Source: Certhia americana (taxonomy: Eukaryota; Chordata; Aves; Passeriformes; Certhiidae). Taken from it: 64,000 nucleotides of DNA. Below, piece by piece: positions 51,441 to 63,940 of the stretch. How positions within the stretch are numbered: the stretch's first letter is position 1; each line of letters starts with the position of its first letter. The translations under genes and the position numbers were made by a program. The stretch lies in the NCBI GenBank assembly GCA_018697195.1, contig JAGMWU010000028.1, forward strand, positions 2,147,994 through 2,211,993, read 5' to 3'. A model generated the notes under the pieces. It ran no database searches. It was not told where the DNA came from and saw only the letters and a program-made list of their open reading frames with translations.

Positions 51441-54400
51441 GATTCCAGAGGTTCCTTTCCAGCCTCATGCTGGGTGCTAATGCTAAAAACAGCTCTGGTG
51501 CACAGAGGGAGAAGGGGCTGCAGGGCCTGCAGAGAGTTCCTGATGTGCAGGTACTCCACTCCCTGCTTGCTCAGGAACAGAAGATCTGCAAAGCTGAAGT
51601 TGTCTGGTAAATATGGAACTGTGTCATTGGTTGTAGCTTAATAGCTTTTATCCCACATAAATCAAGAGTGAGCATTATCTCCATAAGAACTGGACAAAAA
51701 TCATTAATAAATAATAATTAGCTGTTTCCTGAGCCTGCCATCTGGTAAGCATTACTCCCAGCCAGCAGCTCCTGCTCCCTGCACTTCTCCAAAATGCAAC
51801 AAGATGAACTCAGGCTCTTCTGTGAGTCCCTTTGGGAAGTGCAGACACCCAGAATGCTGCACCCTCTCCACCTGTGCAGGTCTTCGCTGCCCTTCCTGCT
51901 TGTTCTGAGCCTCCAGTTTCCCAAAAACCAGCAAACCCCAGAAGTTACTGAGCCCTGCCTTCCATCCTGCTCTGAGAAACACGTGGGCTCCAAGATAACC
52001 AAATTAATCATTCTAACCTGTAAGTGGCTGTCATTAGTATTATTATTTTCATCATATAAATTATCTTCCAGATTAGGTCATATGCATTTTGAGATCCTGT
52101 GGTTTCCTAGCAACTCCTCTCCCATCTCCATGCAGACACAGTGTGCCGTTTGCTTTTCCTTTTTTAGCCTCCTGTGCAGGGGTTATTTCAGTAACAGTGA
52201 TCTCAGGCCCAGCCCTGGTGACCTTTAGTCTGTCACATCTGGGGGAGAAGATGCAGAAGACAGCCACCCCCCCAAAAATGACGTTTGCAGAGAACCACAG
52301 GCCTCCAGCTGCACAGGCCAGGAGCGCTGAGCTCTGCAGGAAGGGATGACAAAAACATGCCCACATGTGGCAAAAAACTGACAGAATTTGGAAGATCTTC
52401 AACCCTTCTTTACTGTCAGGCTTGATCAAAGTGCCAGACCCCCCAGAGACACAGGACAGGTCCCCAGGCACCAGGCAGAGCTTGTGGCACCTGACAGAGA
52501 TGCTTTCCAAAGAACCCACACCTGCACACAGACATTCACAGAAAATCCTGAGCTGTTGTTTTAGAGTTGTTTCTGGTCCAATGGCAGAAACTGTCTGGAG
52601 GGCCAAACCAATTTTAGGCACCAATTTTAATTAACTTCTCTAGCTGAGTTAATCAAGATATCTACCAAATTTAATCACGATGGGGGATCCGGAGTTGGGC
52701 GCTGAGACGATTCCGGCCAATCCTTTGTGTGAGGAGAACAAGATTAACTTCTGTCCTGCCCCACTGACATTTTTTAAAATAACAACGTCTGTCCTAAACT
52801 ACAAAAGCTGTGGGGCTTAATTATTTAGATAGCAAGTGGCCCTGTTTCAAAAGGAAAAAGGAACAGACCTCAGGACCATCTCCACTCCACATGGAGTACA
52901 GCTATTAATATTTGATCCCCTGCTAGCCTGAAGGCAAAGGGAATAATGTTCATTACAACAGCCTGAGACTGAATCCACTTGAACAATGGACTGAACTGGA
53001 GATGAGGCTGAACCTTCCCTGCTACAGGTAAGGTAAACTGGGCACTGGCAATTCCTCCAGAAAAGGAGCTGATATTTAATCAAGCACAGAGAGAAATGGA
53101 ATCTTCAGTGGTGACCATCAGAGCATTCCCCGGAAAAATCCAAAATCCCCTCCTGACTAGAGGAGAGAGATCACTGTGAAAAGTAAGGAACAGACACACC
53201 AAAGCACATGCTTGCATTTCAAAGAAACAATTGAATGGAAATGTAATTACCAGGAACAGAGGGACAAGAAACTGGAAAGATGGAACTGGAAAAGGAAATA
53301 TTGCTCAGTCCCTTATCCCACCTCTCTCCCACAGTTCCCATTCCACTGCAGCAGTTCCCATGGATTTTGTTCCAGGTTCCAGCCCAAGGCCAGTCCTTTG
53401 CAGGGCCTGGAGCAGCACAGCAGCTTGGGAAAGTCTTCAGAAAAAGTGAAAATCCAATTTCACTTTCTCCTTGTGTTCTCAGCCTGAGCCTTGCCCCGTC
53501 TCAGGCTGAGAGTCCCTTGGCCCAGCAGAGATTTCACTCTCACACTGATCAGGAGGCTCAGTGTTAAAATGGGACAAGGAAATCTAGGTGAGGTATAGAA
53601 AATAAAGCCAATTTCACATGCCCCCATTTTGGGGGGGTCAAAAGAAGACCTAATTTTCAGACTGGCCATAGTCTGTGTCACCCAATTACAGCTGCAAACT
53701 TTACCCTGTGCATGTCTTTGCCTGAGAAATTGTCTGCTTGAGCACAAGGTCTTGAGGTTAAACAAATATTTCAAATATTTCTCGTACTGAGGGCCAGAGT
53801 AGCTCTCACCTGGACAGGGATGGAGCTCCTGAAATGGCTCCACTCTCTGGACCCACTGCAGATATTTGCCTCCTGCCTTTCCTCTTCCTACAGCGTTTAC
53901 CCGTTAGCACCTCTAATTAGAAGGGAAAATCACGAGCTCCATGTTATTTAAGGGATTATGCAGCATTTTAAACTACAGCACAATGTAATTATTTTTTAAT
54001 AGCTGCAGCTATTTCATGTATTTACTTTTAATGGTGTTTGAGTCATAAATTAACAGTAGAAAAGAAAAAAGGCAAATCACTCGACAGAGAAGCAGGCAGC
54101 AATTGAAAAGAAAAACTAAAATGTTAAAAGGAATTACCAAAAAGCAATCAAAAAGGAAGAGGTAGGGTCGTAGATTTTCTTGCTGGCATTATTCTGGACT
54201 GCATCTGCTCACCCAACTTGTCCCCTGGAGAGGTGTATTTCTGGACAGGGTTGTTTTATCAGATGCCAGTTAATGAAGTAGCAGTGGCACTGCAGGGACA
54301 CGAGGCTGGGCTCACAGAGCAGAGCAGGGCACAGGGACTGCCAGGGCAGAGCTGACACAGACAGGGGTTGGAAGGGCCCAGGGTGCTGGGGGAAGGGGAG

Positions 54401-54524
54401 AGATGGAGGCACCTGACGTGCAGAGCACCTGAGCTCTGAACAGCACCCACAGCCCCAACACGGCCAGGACAAGGCTCCAGTGCTCTGCATCTTATCCAAA
54501 AGTGAACTTTGGGAAGCAAAACAC

Positions 54525-55370
<846 letters not shown>

Positions 55371-56892
55371 TGATCCCTGGCTGCGACGGAGCTGCTGGAG
55401 CTGGGCTGATTTACACAGCCCACACTATAAATATCCACTGCCTTCCATTTATTTTTTAGGAGTCTAATAGGTACTATCTGATCATCTCCAACAGGACAGG
55501 AAAATATTCCCCAGCTCCTGTTTCAGGCAGCCTGGTGGTGGGTTTATTTTTAAAGGCCTCCAGGGGCCTCTGGCTGTTCAGGAGGAGGAAAGTTTTAAGT
55601 GCTCAGATTGCTCAGCAGAACCAGCAGACACGAGAAGAGGTTATTACATTAAGCCTGATCAACACCAGAGCAGGTATTAGCACATTTCATGGATTTCATT
55701 TCAAATAAATCAGCCTTTCATGCACGTGGGGAGCAAAGAGAGAGAGACATGAAGAATGATTGAGCCCCAGAGCCACCTAAGACTCATTTGTGCAGCCTCA
55801 CTTGGGATCTAATCCTCAATTTCACCCTCCCTGGGACCCATCCCTGCTTTTGTGCCCAGGGAGGAACAACAGAGCTGGGACAAGAGCAGAACAAGTTCTC
55901 TGAGGAGCAGCTGAGGGAGCTGGGGGGTTTTCCAGCCCCCATGGTTCTATAAAATCAAGGCTGAGAAATCCTCCAGCTGCTCCCCAGGCTGTGAGCCCCC
56001 CCTGCCCCAGCTCAGCTCGCTCAGGGGAGTCGTGCAGCACTGCTTCTGGCAGTGGGATGTGCTCAGTGCAGCCTGGGACACACAAATCTGGCCCTGTGCA
56101 ACTGCAGTGGTCTCCAAACTGCTCTGCAGGAGCACTTCACACCAAGTACAGATTTGGAAGGTGGGGGGGCCCAGAGAAGTTCTGTTCTCCCTTCCAAAAC
56201 AAGTTGGATCCTTCTGGCTACACACCCAGCGTTGTCTCCATCCTGCAAATGGCAGCCACGCTCAGGAAATCTGTTCCTTGGACCATCTGGCACTGCTGAG
56301 CAGCTCAGGAGAATTTCTGTATCAAGTAAAGGCCATTACTGGTCACACCTATCCCAGAGCTTTATCCCCACACAGGAAAGGCTCAGAGCCGGGAAGTCAG
56401 CTCTGCTGGGATTCTGCTATTTCATTACCCAGAAACATGCAAAAATTTGAGTGAAAATTTTAAATTTTCTTTTAAACTTTAGGTTTCTGGTCTTTAAAAT
56501 TGCCAGGAGAGCTTAGCAGGATCACTCAGTTGACACTTGATCTTCCAGCCTGTCATCCCAACAAGGATCTCCTCACTTCTCTTGTCAACCAAAACTCCCT
56601 GCCAAGACCACTCAGGGAAGAGCAGCTGACACACCAATGCTTAAGTCCAAAATGCACGAGGCTGAGAGAAATATTTGGCTGAATGGGTTCATTTTCTGGC
56701 ACTTACCCAAAAATAAGTGGGAAAAAGATCATTTTGGCTACAAAGCAACTGTAGACACAGGAAGGAAAACAAACATTTCTAAAGAGGTTCTAGAGCATTT
56801 CTTTTTATCCATTAATAACTAAATTTAGATCTATAGAAGCTCCTAAAGGTTTTCTGGCTGCAACTTCCTTCCTGGTGGGGCTTATAGCTCTA

Positions 56893-56930
56893 AATCACAG
56901 AATCCCAGAAGGGTCTGGGCCAGAATCAAG
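56893..56930 (-). repeat. short CR1-like 3' end
   Basis: AATCACAGAATCCCAGAAGG followed by GTCTGGGCC resembles a reverse-complement CR1 terminus. It is short, so confidence is limited. Confidence 0.5.
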
Positions 56931-59900
56931 ACCCAAAATGTCTCTCCCTCCCCAGGTAGAGACAGTAATTAATTACAGAACTGCAGAGCATTCTTCCCTG
57001 CAGGTGTACACGACCAGTATTAACTCCACGAGGCAAGATTTTATGTCCTTTCATTTTATGGCAGAACAACAAACTCTTCTGAAGAGTACAAAATGTGAAT
57101 GACAGCTAGTCTAGACAGCCAAATTTTTTAAGCTGTGAAAACATACAGGAACACGGCTTGGGTAGCTGCTGTAACAGGCACCAAAATATTATCTCCATAC
57201 TGTGCATATTTGTCAGTGCCATTAATGTCAGACTGCTTCCCTGGGCAGGTACAAGCCCTGTTTTGACACCTTGCCCAGGAGCTGTGTGAGCATTTATGGG
57301 CTGCACGTGGCCAGGGCTGCTTCGTGCCCAGCAGCAATTCCAACTGCAATGAGTGCAGCCACGAGCAGGAATTCTGTCTGCCATCCCCAGAGATCCCACA
57401 GCTCTGGGATCAGGGGCTGCTGTCTGACAAGGGCCCAGCAGCTGGTGGCACACTGGGAGGGGTGACAGAGCACAAGGACAGCCCCAAAGCAATGAACTGA
57501 AAACCCAGGACTGCTCAGGATTCCAGAACATTCATTAGCACCAGGAGGAGCACATTGACACCACCTTCCAAGGAGACAGCATATCTCCAGCCTGGAGCTC
57601 CCATCAGAGGGAAGAGAAGGCAAAGAAAAGGATTCATCCCAGGACAGCAGCAGGAAGGAGCTCAGCTGCCAGTGAGAATGCAGACTCGTGCTCCACAAAC
57701 GTGTGGATTTGTGGCATTTGCCATCTAGACATGGAGCACTCAGACTGTTTTCTTCTCATTTAGAGATTTTTTTAGCGGGCTTTATGTCAAAAGTGCTCAA
57801 GGGATGGTGAGATCCTTCCCATGGCAGCAGCCTACATATCCTCTTAGCACTAATCTCCTTGTACAGCTGAAATTCCCTTTTAGCTGCAGTGCCAGGAGGT
57901 GAATATCCCAGGAAAAGGAGGCTGGGAGCTCTGGTGCCTTTTCACAAGCCCCAGATAAGCACTGGGCAGGGCCAGTCCAGCCCCTGCACCAGTTCACCAG
58001 GGCCCACTGATGGAGCACTGAAATCGAGGTGAAGTGGAAGAATTTGGGGTTTCAGAACTGACACACAGTGTGCTGCAGCCACCTCCCAAGCAACCAGCAG
58101 TTCACTGAATGTCTTCCAAGAGCAAACTGAATGGTAACTGGCATCAAATCCTTGCAGAACTGGCATCTCTGCTCCAAGAACAAACCTCTCCTTCCCCCAG
58201 CAGCTCTTCCATCGCAGCCAAGCTCTTCTGCTGAAAACCCAGATTTTGTTTGCTGCAGTAACACAGGAACCACTGACGCAGAAGCCACGTCTGTGGGATC
58301 CCTTTCCTCAGCACTGCTCCCAAAATGCCAAGTGCCTGAGATGCTGGTCCTGGCCTAGGGCAGCAGTTCTGCAGATCTCCACCTGGGATGGCCTCAGGGG
58401 GGTTCCAGCTCTTGGCTTCTGGAAACACTGAAGGGAAATCCCAAAGAAGATAAGGTGCAAGTCCCACTCCCTGGTCTCTGCCATCCCTTGAGCCCCTTCC
58501 TCAGGGCCAGGCCTTGTGATGGAAGGCAGAGGGAGAGGCTGGGCTGTGCTGCCAACACTTAACAACTGCCTTGGCTCTCCTGCCAGAGCTGGGGAGGCTC
58601 TGTCTTGGCTTTCAGATCCCATTTCGATTTCCTCTCAGGCAAATCCTCATAAAAAGATACTGTTTGCAATATGTGCTCTTCCTCTCTCTTTTCCCAGTGT
58701 TTTAGTGCAGCATCATCTCTGCTGTAGGGCTTCCAAGGACCTCCATGGGAAATGTTCCAACCCAGACTTCAGTGGAGTCAGTCATCTCAGCAGGAACCAG
58801 CAGGACCTGCTGGATGTGTTACCTCACCAGGAGGATTGTTAATAAGAAAAATGGAACTGATTTTTTTTTTAGGCCACTTCTAAAAATACGTCTGGGAATG
58901 TTCATCTTCCAAAACAACAGCAACAAAACCCCCATAACCTGCCTAAGATGCATTCCCACAGGAATCTATTAATTCTGTGTTCAGGAAGTCAGCTTCCTTA
59001 ATGTCCCACTTCAGCTGTGTTTTGGCACCTGTCAGACACAGAGTTATTCCTTCACTTAAGGATCACAGCACCAGCTTGGGAATGGCAGCCAGAGCAGGCA
59101 TTTGCAGGGAAGCAGTGGCACACAGGGGTGTATTTAAAGGCAATGCTTTAACCACAGCTGAATTTGATCCCCTCGAGAGCAACAAGCAATGTCTGGGCAA
59201 GATGTTCTGCCACCCGTTTCCTCTCCTGAGCAGACAGATCCTGAGCAGCAATTCAAGCCATGCACATCCACTTTTCACTTTCAGATTTAGGCATTACCAA
59301 GACACCAGCCCTCCCTTACTCCCGAGGCACTGGGAACATCTTACACCACCTAATTGCTGCTTTAATGCACGTCATTGTCTCTGGAAGCTCATCCTCAAAG
59401 ACACAGCACAGATTAACGTGCGCTGAAATCACAGGCGGTTTGAGAGCACAAAAACTCAAGCAGCACGAAGAGAATATCCTTAGACCCTAAATATTAACTG
59501 TGCCATTGGTGCTGCCGGGTGCAGCCGAGGCTCAGGAGCTCTGGCAGTGGCAGAGGTCAGCCCTGCCCAGGTCAGGCAGAGCCAAGGGAAGCAGGACAGC
59601 TTTGTCTTTGCTTGTCTTTGCCTCCTGACACAGGCTCGAGGTCAGGGGACATCTGTTGGCATTCAAAGGTCACGGCATGCTTAGCAGCCTTAATGTATTT
59701 TGGAAAAGTACAGCAGCACAGATTGGTTTTTTTTTTTCTTTGCCTTCTGGTTCCTGAGTGTGTTTCCGTAGGTCAGCAGCCCCTCCAGTACCTCCTGCCT
59801 AGCTCGGGAATGCCTGGAAATCCACGGGGGGCTTGGCTCAAACCTGAGCCCACCTGGGTGGCCAAGCAAAATCACTAGGAAAGAACCCGAGGAAACTTCC

Positions 59901-60056
59901 TAGGAGTCAGGAAGAAAACCTGCGAGCTGGCAGCACTGAGATTGTTATCTGTGGTACCCCAGTGACAGCTCCTGCTGGCGCTGCAGGTTGTGTTTGTTTG
60001 CCCGGTTTTACACCTGCTCTGGGTTTTGTTCCCCTCCGCTTTGTGTGGCTGTTCAG

Positions 60057-60149
60057 GGATCCACCGAAGAGGAGCAGCACATGACGAAAGGCACCTCCTT
60101 AATCGAAAGCCAACACCACCATCTGCTGCACTGCCTGGAAAAAACAACC
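60057..60149 (+). CDS. KCND3: Kv4.3 exon: C-terminal segment with dileucine dendritic-targeting motif
   Basis: The exon is 93 nt, 31 codons, phase 0 at both ends. It opens [13 protein letters not shown], then [18 protein letters not shown]. The LL at exon residues 23-24 sits in the [15 protein letters not shown] stretch, which is nearly invariant across Kv4 channels and was described in Kv4 proteins as a dileucine-containing dendritic targeting signal. The acidic first third is variable between paralogues. Compared with the mammalian Kv4.3 sequence I remember (GTPEEEHMGK), this copy appears one residue longer, with a Gln before His-Met. The acceptor is GTTCAG|GGA and the donor ACC|gtaagt, both strong. 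The next coding segment is either the 57-nt cassette or, when that is skipped, exon 63693. Confidence 0.96.
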
Positions 60150-61567
60150 GTAAGTACCAGCACTGCCCTTCCCCACCCCGGCCCGGGGCTCCCAGGGAGG
60201 AGAATTCACACGGGGGGCTCGGAGGGGACCCCTCACACTCCCTCCCAGGGCTGGCACTCGTTCTGGGCTCCCCAGAACAGATTAAATGCATTTCTACTTC
60301 ACTGTCCCTAAAATAATAACAATAATTCCTGTGTAGAGGGCTAAAACTGGAATTATCTGTTCCCCTGAGTCCCCTACACCTGTGCAGAGCCAGAAGCAGC
60401 TTCTCAGTCAAGTTCTCTGAACACACATAACATTCAGCGAGGGGTTAGGGGGCTGCTAGGAATAAGAAGTTTCATTTCTTCAGTGCTCCTGGAAGAGACC
60501 CAAAGTGCATTTCCCTTGTGCAGTCAGTGACACCTCACCCCACTGACAGTTCTGCTGCCTTGGGAGGAAGATGAAGCTGGGGACTCCAAACCACAGCCTG
60601 GTCACCAGTGCCCACAGGCTGGGAAAAATAACCTTTAGTCCAGGAGATGGCTGAGAGAGGATGAACTCTGCTCAAGGGTTAACAAGAGTCAAGGGTCTTT
60701 TAAAGGTTGCACACATCTTTCCTCATCTCTGTCTGGTTGCAAGGGCAGGTGATTTATCTCAAAGCCACTCAGGCAGTTTGTGCAGCATGACTTTTCTGTT
60801 TGCATCCTGCAAGGTGTTGGGAGCGAGAGTTTTATTTTGCATTACTGACTGATTGCGAATGCAGAAGGCTTTGGGAACATTTCAGATATTTATTTGATAC
60901 ATATGTTTTGCTTCCAGGTTTATATAAAAGGTTCTGCAGTAAAGGAACACATTATCTATACCATGATTCATTCTAGGGAGAATGAAGAGAGGTTAACACT
61001 TGAAATATTCATGCCCTTTTTCTATCTGCATCCATCATCAAATGTACTTTTGATTTCTGACTTGCAAGGGTTTCTTTTAGACAAATCACCTTCACTTCCA
61101 TAGTTTGGCTTGGGCTGGAATAGCACCACTTAGGCCTCAGAGATACACTGGAAGAAGCTGAGTAATTAATTACAGCGACCTGAGCCCAACGAGCTCTAAA
61201 GGTCCCCGTGCCAAGGGCAGTGAACTGATTCTTCCTGTATCAATGACTACTGAATTTGTTCTATACAACTCATCCTGCCTTTATTTCAATGTTACATTAC
61301 CAGCAGATATTTCACAACCTGACTCTTCAGTTTAAAACTTTCTGCCTAAAACCTTCAGTACTATCGACCCATATTTCAGAAAAAACACTTTCATTTGAAA
61401 ACGTGAACAAATCAGCTGAAGCAAACAAAAGCTGCCAGCCCTGCCTGCAGGGTCTGCCCTTCTAGAAAGGTTCAGAGAAATTCTGACCCGGGCAGGGGCA
61501 GGTGAACATCTCTGGGGCTGCACAAGCTGCTCCATCACTCAGGAGCTGAAATAACTGGCCGATGTGT

Positions 61568-61609
61568 GCCCTAATTAGTGGGCGTGGTGCCCTAATTAGT
61601 GGGCGTGGT
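61568..61609 (+). repeat. two-copy 21-bp direct repeat
   Basis: The 21-base unit CCTAATTAGTGGGCGTGGT with its flanking GC is repeated exactly twice, at 61568-61588 and 61589-61609. Each copy carries a TAATTA homeodomain-type core and a GGGCGTGG (KLF/SP-type) box. Confidence 0.95.
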
Positions 61610-61613
61610 GTAT

Positions 61614-61638
61614 CACTAATACACGTGGTGTATTGGTG
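61614..61638. other. inverted repeat (11-bp arms, 3-base loop)
   Basis: CACTAATACAC, then GTG, then GTGTATTGGTG. The arms pair throughout with a single G-T type mismatch. It directly follows the 21-bp repeats. It could be a hairpin or a protein-binding palindrome (CACGTG lies at its centre), or chance. Confidence 0.5.
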
Positions 61639-62753
61639 CCTGTATCAGCTCACCACACTAGCCAAGGCTGAACGTTTCCAGCTCACAAACCTGCTCAGAC
61701 AATGAGTTGCAGAGATTGCAGACGTTCCAAATGTGCCTCTTTTTCAGCAAGCAGTGGCAATAACTTGATACTTGAATTTTGATTAAAACTCAGAAGGAGA
61801 ATCTGCACAAGGGAGTTTTCCCTCATGGTTTTTCAGCCAGTTATTGCCATGGTGTAGCACCAAATCAGACAGCAGGTTTGAATTCTGGTCTGGAATTATC
61901 AGGCACAAAGTTCGATGGGTTTGTGTGGAGATCCTGTACTTCATGTAATCTGTTCAAAACATTGTGCAACAGAAAAACTAAATCGCAGTAAAAGCATTTT
62001 TAAACACTGAAGAGTCATTTTGTGAGCAAGTTGCAGGAATGGAATGAGGAATGTACCATGGTTGCAAGCTTGTTTCAATGGGCAATTCACCTTTCCTGAA
62101 AGTAGGCCGAGGATTCTCAAAGTACATTATTTATTGGCCTGGTCTCTGGGTTGTCACTGGCACACACTTCCAGCTGAGTGGCTGTGAATGGTCACAAATC
62201 TGCTGTGTCAGATGACAAAGTGACCCTGGAATACTTGGAGCTGCCACAACAGAGATTACTTTGTCATATTCCCACAGCAGATGGAGTTTGTTCAAACAAA
62301 AGGAGGGTTTTTCCCTCCCATTCCAACTCCCAGACTGAGTCTGGACATTCACAGGCTGTATTTTCTCCAAGTGCTGAGTGCCTTGAACCCAGCCCTTCAA
62401 CCCAAACCCTTCTTCTGTGTTTTCACAGAGTTTGATCGAACCCCACAATCCACTGGTGATACAACAGCAAAACAATCCCAATTTGTGACTTATGAATCAG
62501 CAGCCGAAACATTGTTTGTCTGCCTTTGGCTCTCAAAAGATCAAAGTAATAAAGTTGTTCTGGGTTTTTTTCTGTTTCCGTGAACAAAACACTCCAAAGC
62601 TGAATTGTCAGAGGGGTTCTGGTTGGGGGGCTTGAGAGAAGGTTCTGTTGCCCATTCAAACTTGAGCTGGAATGCTGAGGCGAGAGATGCAGTGCTGGGA
62701 CTAAACTTCTGAATGCTGGAATGGACAATGAATTGTGTTTTTATCTCCTGTTG

Positions 62754-62758
62754 GCATG
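62754..62758 (+). promoter_or_regulatory. GCATG (RBFOX-type) splicing motif upstream of the cassette exon
   Basis: GCATG lies 11 bases before the cassette exon, inside the weak polypyrimidine tract. RBFOX proteins bind GCAUG in RNA and generally repress an exon when bound upstream and promote it when bound downstream. Another GCATG is at 63012, 186 bases after the exon. The motif is visible; its use is inferred. Confidence 0.35.
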
Positions 62759-62769
62759 TTGTCCTGTAG

Positions 62770-62826
62770 GGATTGTCCTATCTTGTGGATGATCCCCTGT
62801 TATCTGTACGAACTTCCACCATCAAG
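62770..62826 (+). CDS. KCND3: Kv4.3 alternative cassette exon (19-residue long-isoform insert)
   Basis: The exon is 57 nt, phase 0 at both ends, and encodes GLSYLVDDPLLSVRTSTIK exactly. This is the 19-residue insert that separates the long and short Kv4.3 isoforms in mammals, and as far as I recall it is identical here. It is absent from KCND1 and KCND2, so it settles the paralogue. The boundaries are TCCTGTAG|GGA and AAG|gtattt. Both sites are weaker than those of the flanking exons: the acceptor has no long pyrimidine run and the donor matches poorly at +4 and +5, as expected for an alternatively included exon. The insert has been reported to carry a protein kinase C phosphorylation site that makes the long isoform responsive to alpha-1 adrenergic signalling. 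The SVRTST stretch offers candidate Ser/Thr residues. Confidence 0.95.
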
Positions 62827-63692
62827 GTATTTGCTTTTCAATTCGATCTGTGTTCTCTGTGGTCTCTGTGACATGTCTGGACAGTGTTTGCTTATTTCTC
62901 GTTCTGGTCTTGTCCTGGGGAGTTTGTGCACGTGGCTCCCTTTGGCTTTCCAGTGCTCTTGTTCCCTGTGAGAGTTGTTACTCGTTCCAGTGAGGTCTGG
63001 GGCTGCCTTCAGCATGGTTGCTTTTGTTTCCCATCTTTTCTGAAGCCGACAGGGACTGGATGAAGTCTGTTCACTCTACCTGGGTGTTCATAGCCACACG
63101 TATGAGTTCTTTCTTTCAGGATTTCTTGTTCCTTAGCACAAAAGCTCTTTATAGATTCAGCTTTCTGAATTTCCTTCCCCCTGAACACTTCCCCCTCTTC
63201 CCTGCCGTGTTTATTCCTCCCAGCTCATGCACTGCAGGGATGCTTTGAACCCAAGAGCGAATGCAAGCATAAAGTCCTATGCCCAGGTGATCATCCAAAT
63301 AAAATACAATCCTGCCCCCAGGCATAAAGGAAAAGGAGCATGAACTCCTTATGGGTTTCATAACCATGTGGCATTCCAGAGTTTTTGAGACTATTCTGGA
63401 ATGCAGATAAAAAATGCACGGAAATGCAAACCCCATGGATTTGGACGCAGCAGATTGACCATCTCAGACTGTGTGAGCAAGGCAGCAGTGACACTTTTCT
63501 CACTGCAACTGCTCCTGTTGTTTCCCTGCTGACACAGGAGAGCAAAAATCTGCAGTGAGGGCAGAGTCATTTCTTTGTAAGGCCTGCCCGGTGCAGCCCT
63601 TTGAGAGGGCAGAGAGCATCTCCCAGAGCTCAGGGCTGTCCCCACAGCCCGGGCTGCCCCAGGGAGTGACAGCTCTGCCTCTCCCCCGCCAG
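62827..63692 (+). other. KCND3: KCND3 intron after the cassette exon
   Basis: The intron is 866 bases, from gtattt to the acceptor tctcccccgccag. It is T/G-rich for the first 300 bases, with a GCATG at 63012. No repeat or gene is recognised. The long minus-strand open frames here are chance. Confidence 0.9.
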
Positions 63693-63940
63693 AACCACGA
63701 GTTCATCGACGAGCAGCTGTTCGAGCAGAACTGCATGGAGAGCTCGATGCAGAACTACCCCTCGTCCCGGAGCCCCTCGCTGTCCAGCCACCACGGGCTG
63801 ACCACGTCCTGCTGCTCCCGGCGCCACAAGAAGAGCACGCACCTGCCCAACTCCAGCGTGCCGGCCACACGCCTGCGGAGCATGCAGGAGCTCAGCACCA
63901 TCCACATCCAGTGCAGCGAGCAGCCCTCCCTCACCACCAG
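63693..63940 (+). CDS. KCND3: Kv4.3 exon: distal C-terminal cytoplasmic tail
   Basis: The exon is 248 nt, 82 full codons plus two bases (AG) of a split codon. It begins [20 protein letters not shown]. It includes a Ser/Pro stretch ([15 protein letters not shown]), a Cys-Cys plus basic cluster CCSRRHKK (residues 40-47) and the conserved [10 protein letters not shown] (63-72), ending EQPSLTT. The ends are CCAG|AAC and CCAG|gtacgg, and the next exon should supply the rest of a Ser codon. The pattern is that of the Kv4.3 tail, which contributes to KChIP-dependent gating and membrane scaffolding. Codons are strongly G/C-ending, unlike the cassette exon 870 bases upstream. The stop codon is not in the window. 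An apparent read-through past AGG into the intron is spurious. Confidence 0.95.

Larger units (their letters stand above)
60150..62769 (+). other. KCND3: KCND3 intron before the alternative cassette exon
   Basis: The intron is about 2.6 kb, starting gtaagt and ending tcctgtag. It holds a two-copy 21-bp direct repeat and an adjacent inverted repeat near 61.6 kb. I recognise no transposon or RNA gene. The last 60 bases have a broken pyrimidine tract and a GCATG motif, consistent with regulated use of the following exon. Confidence 0.9.

Noticed and set aside
52680..52745. Small CpG-containing patch (gatccggagttgggcgctga) in AT-rich intron, possible element end
   Set aside because: It has no repeats, terminal motifs or family resemblance, and is too short to call.
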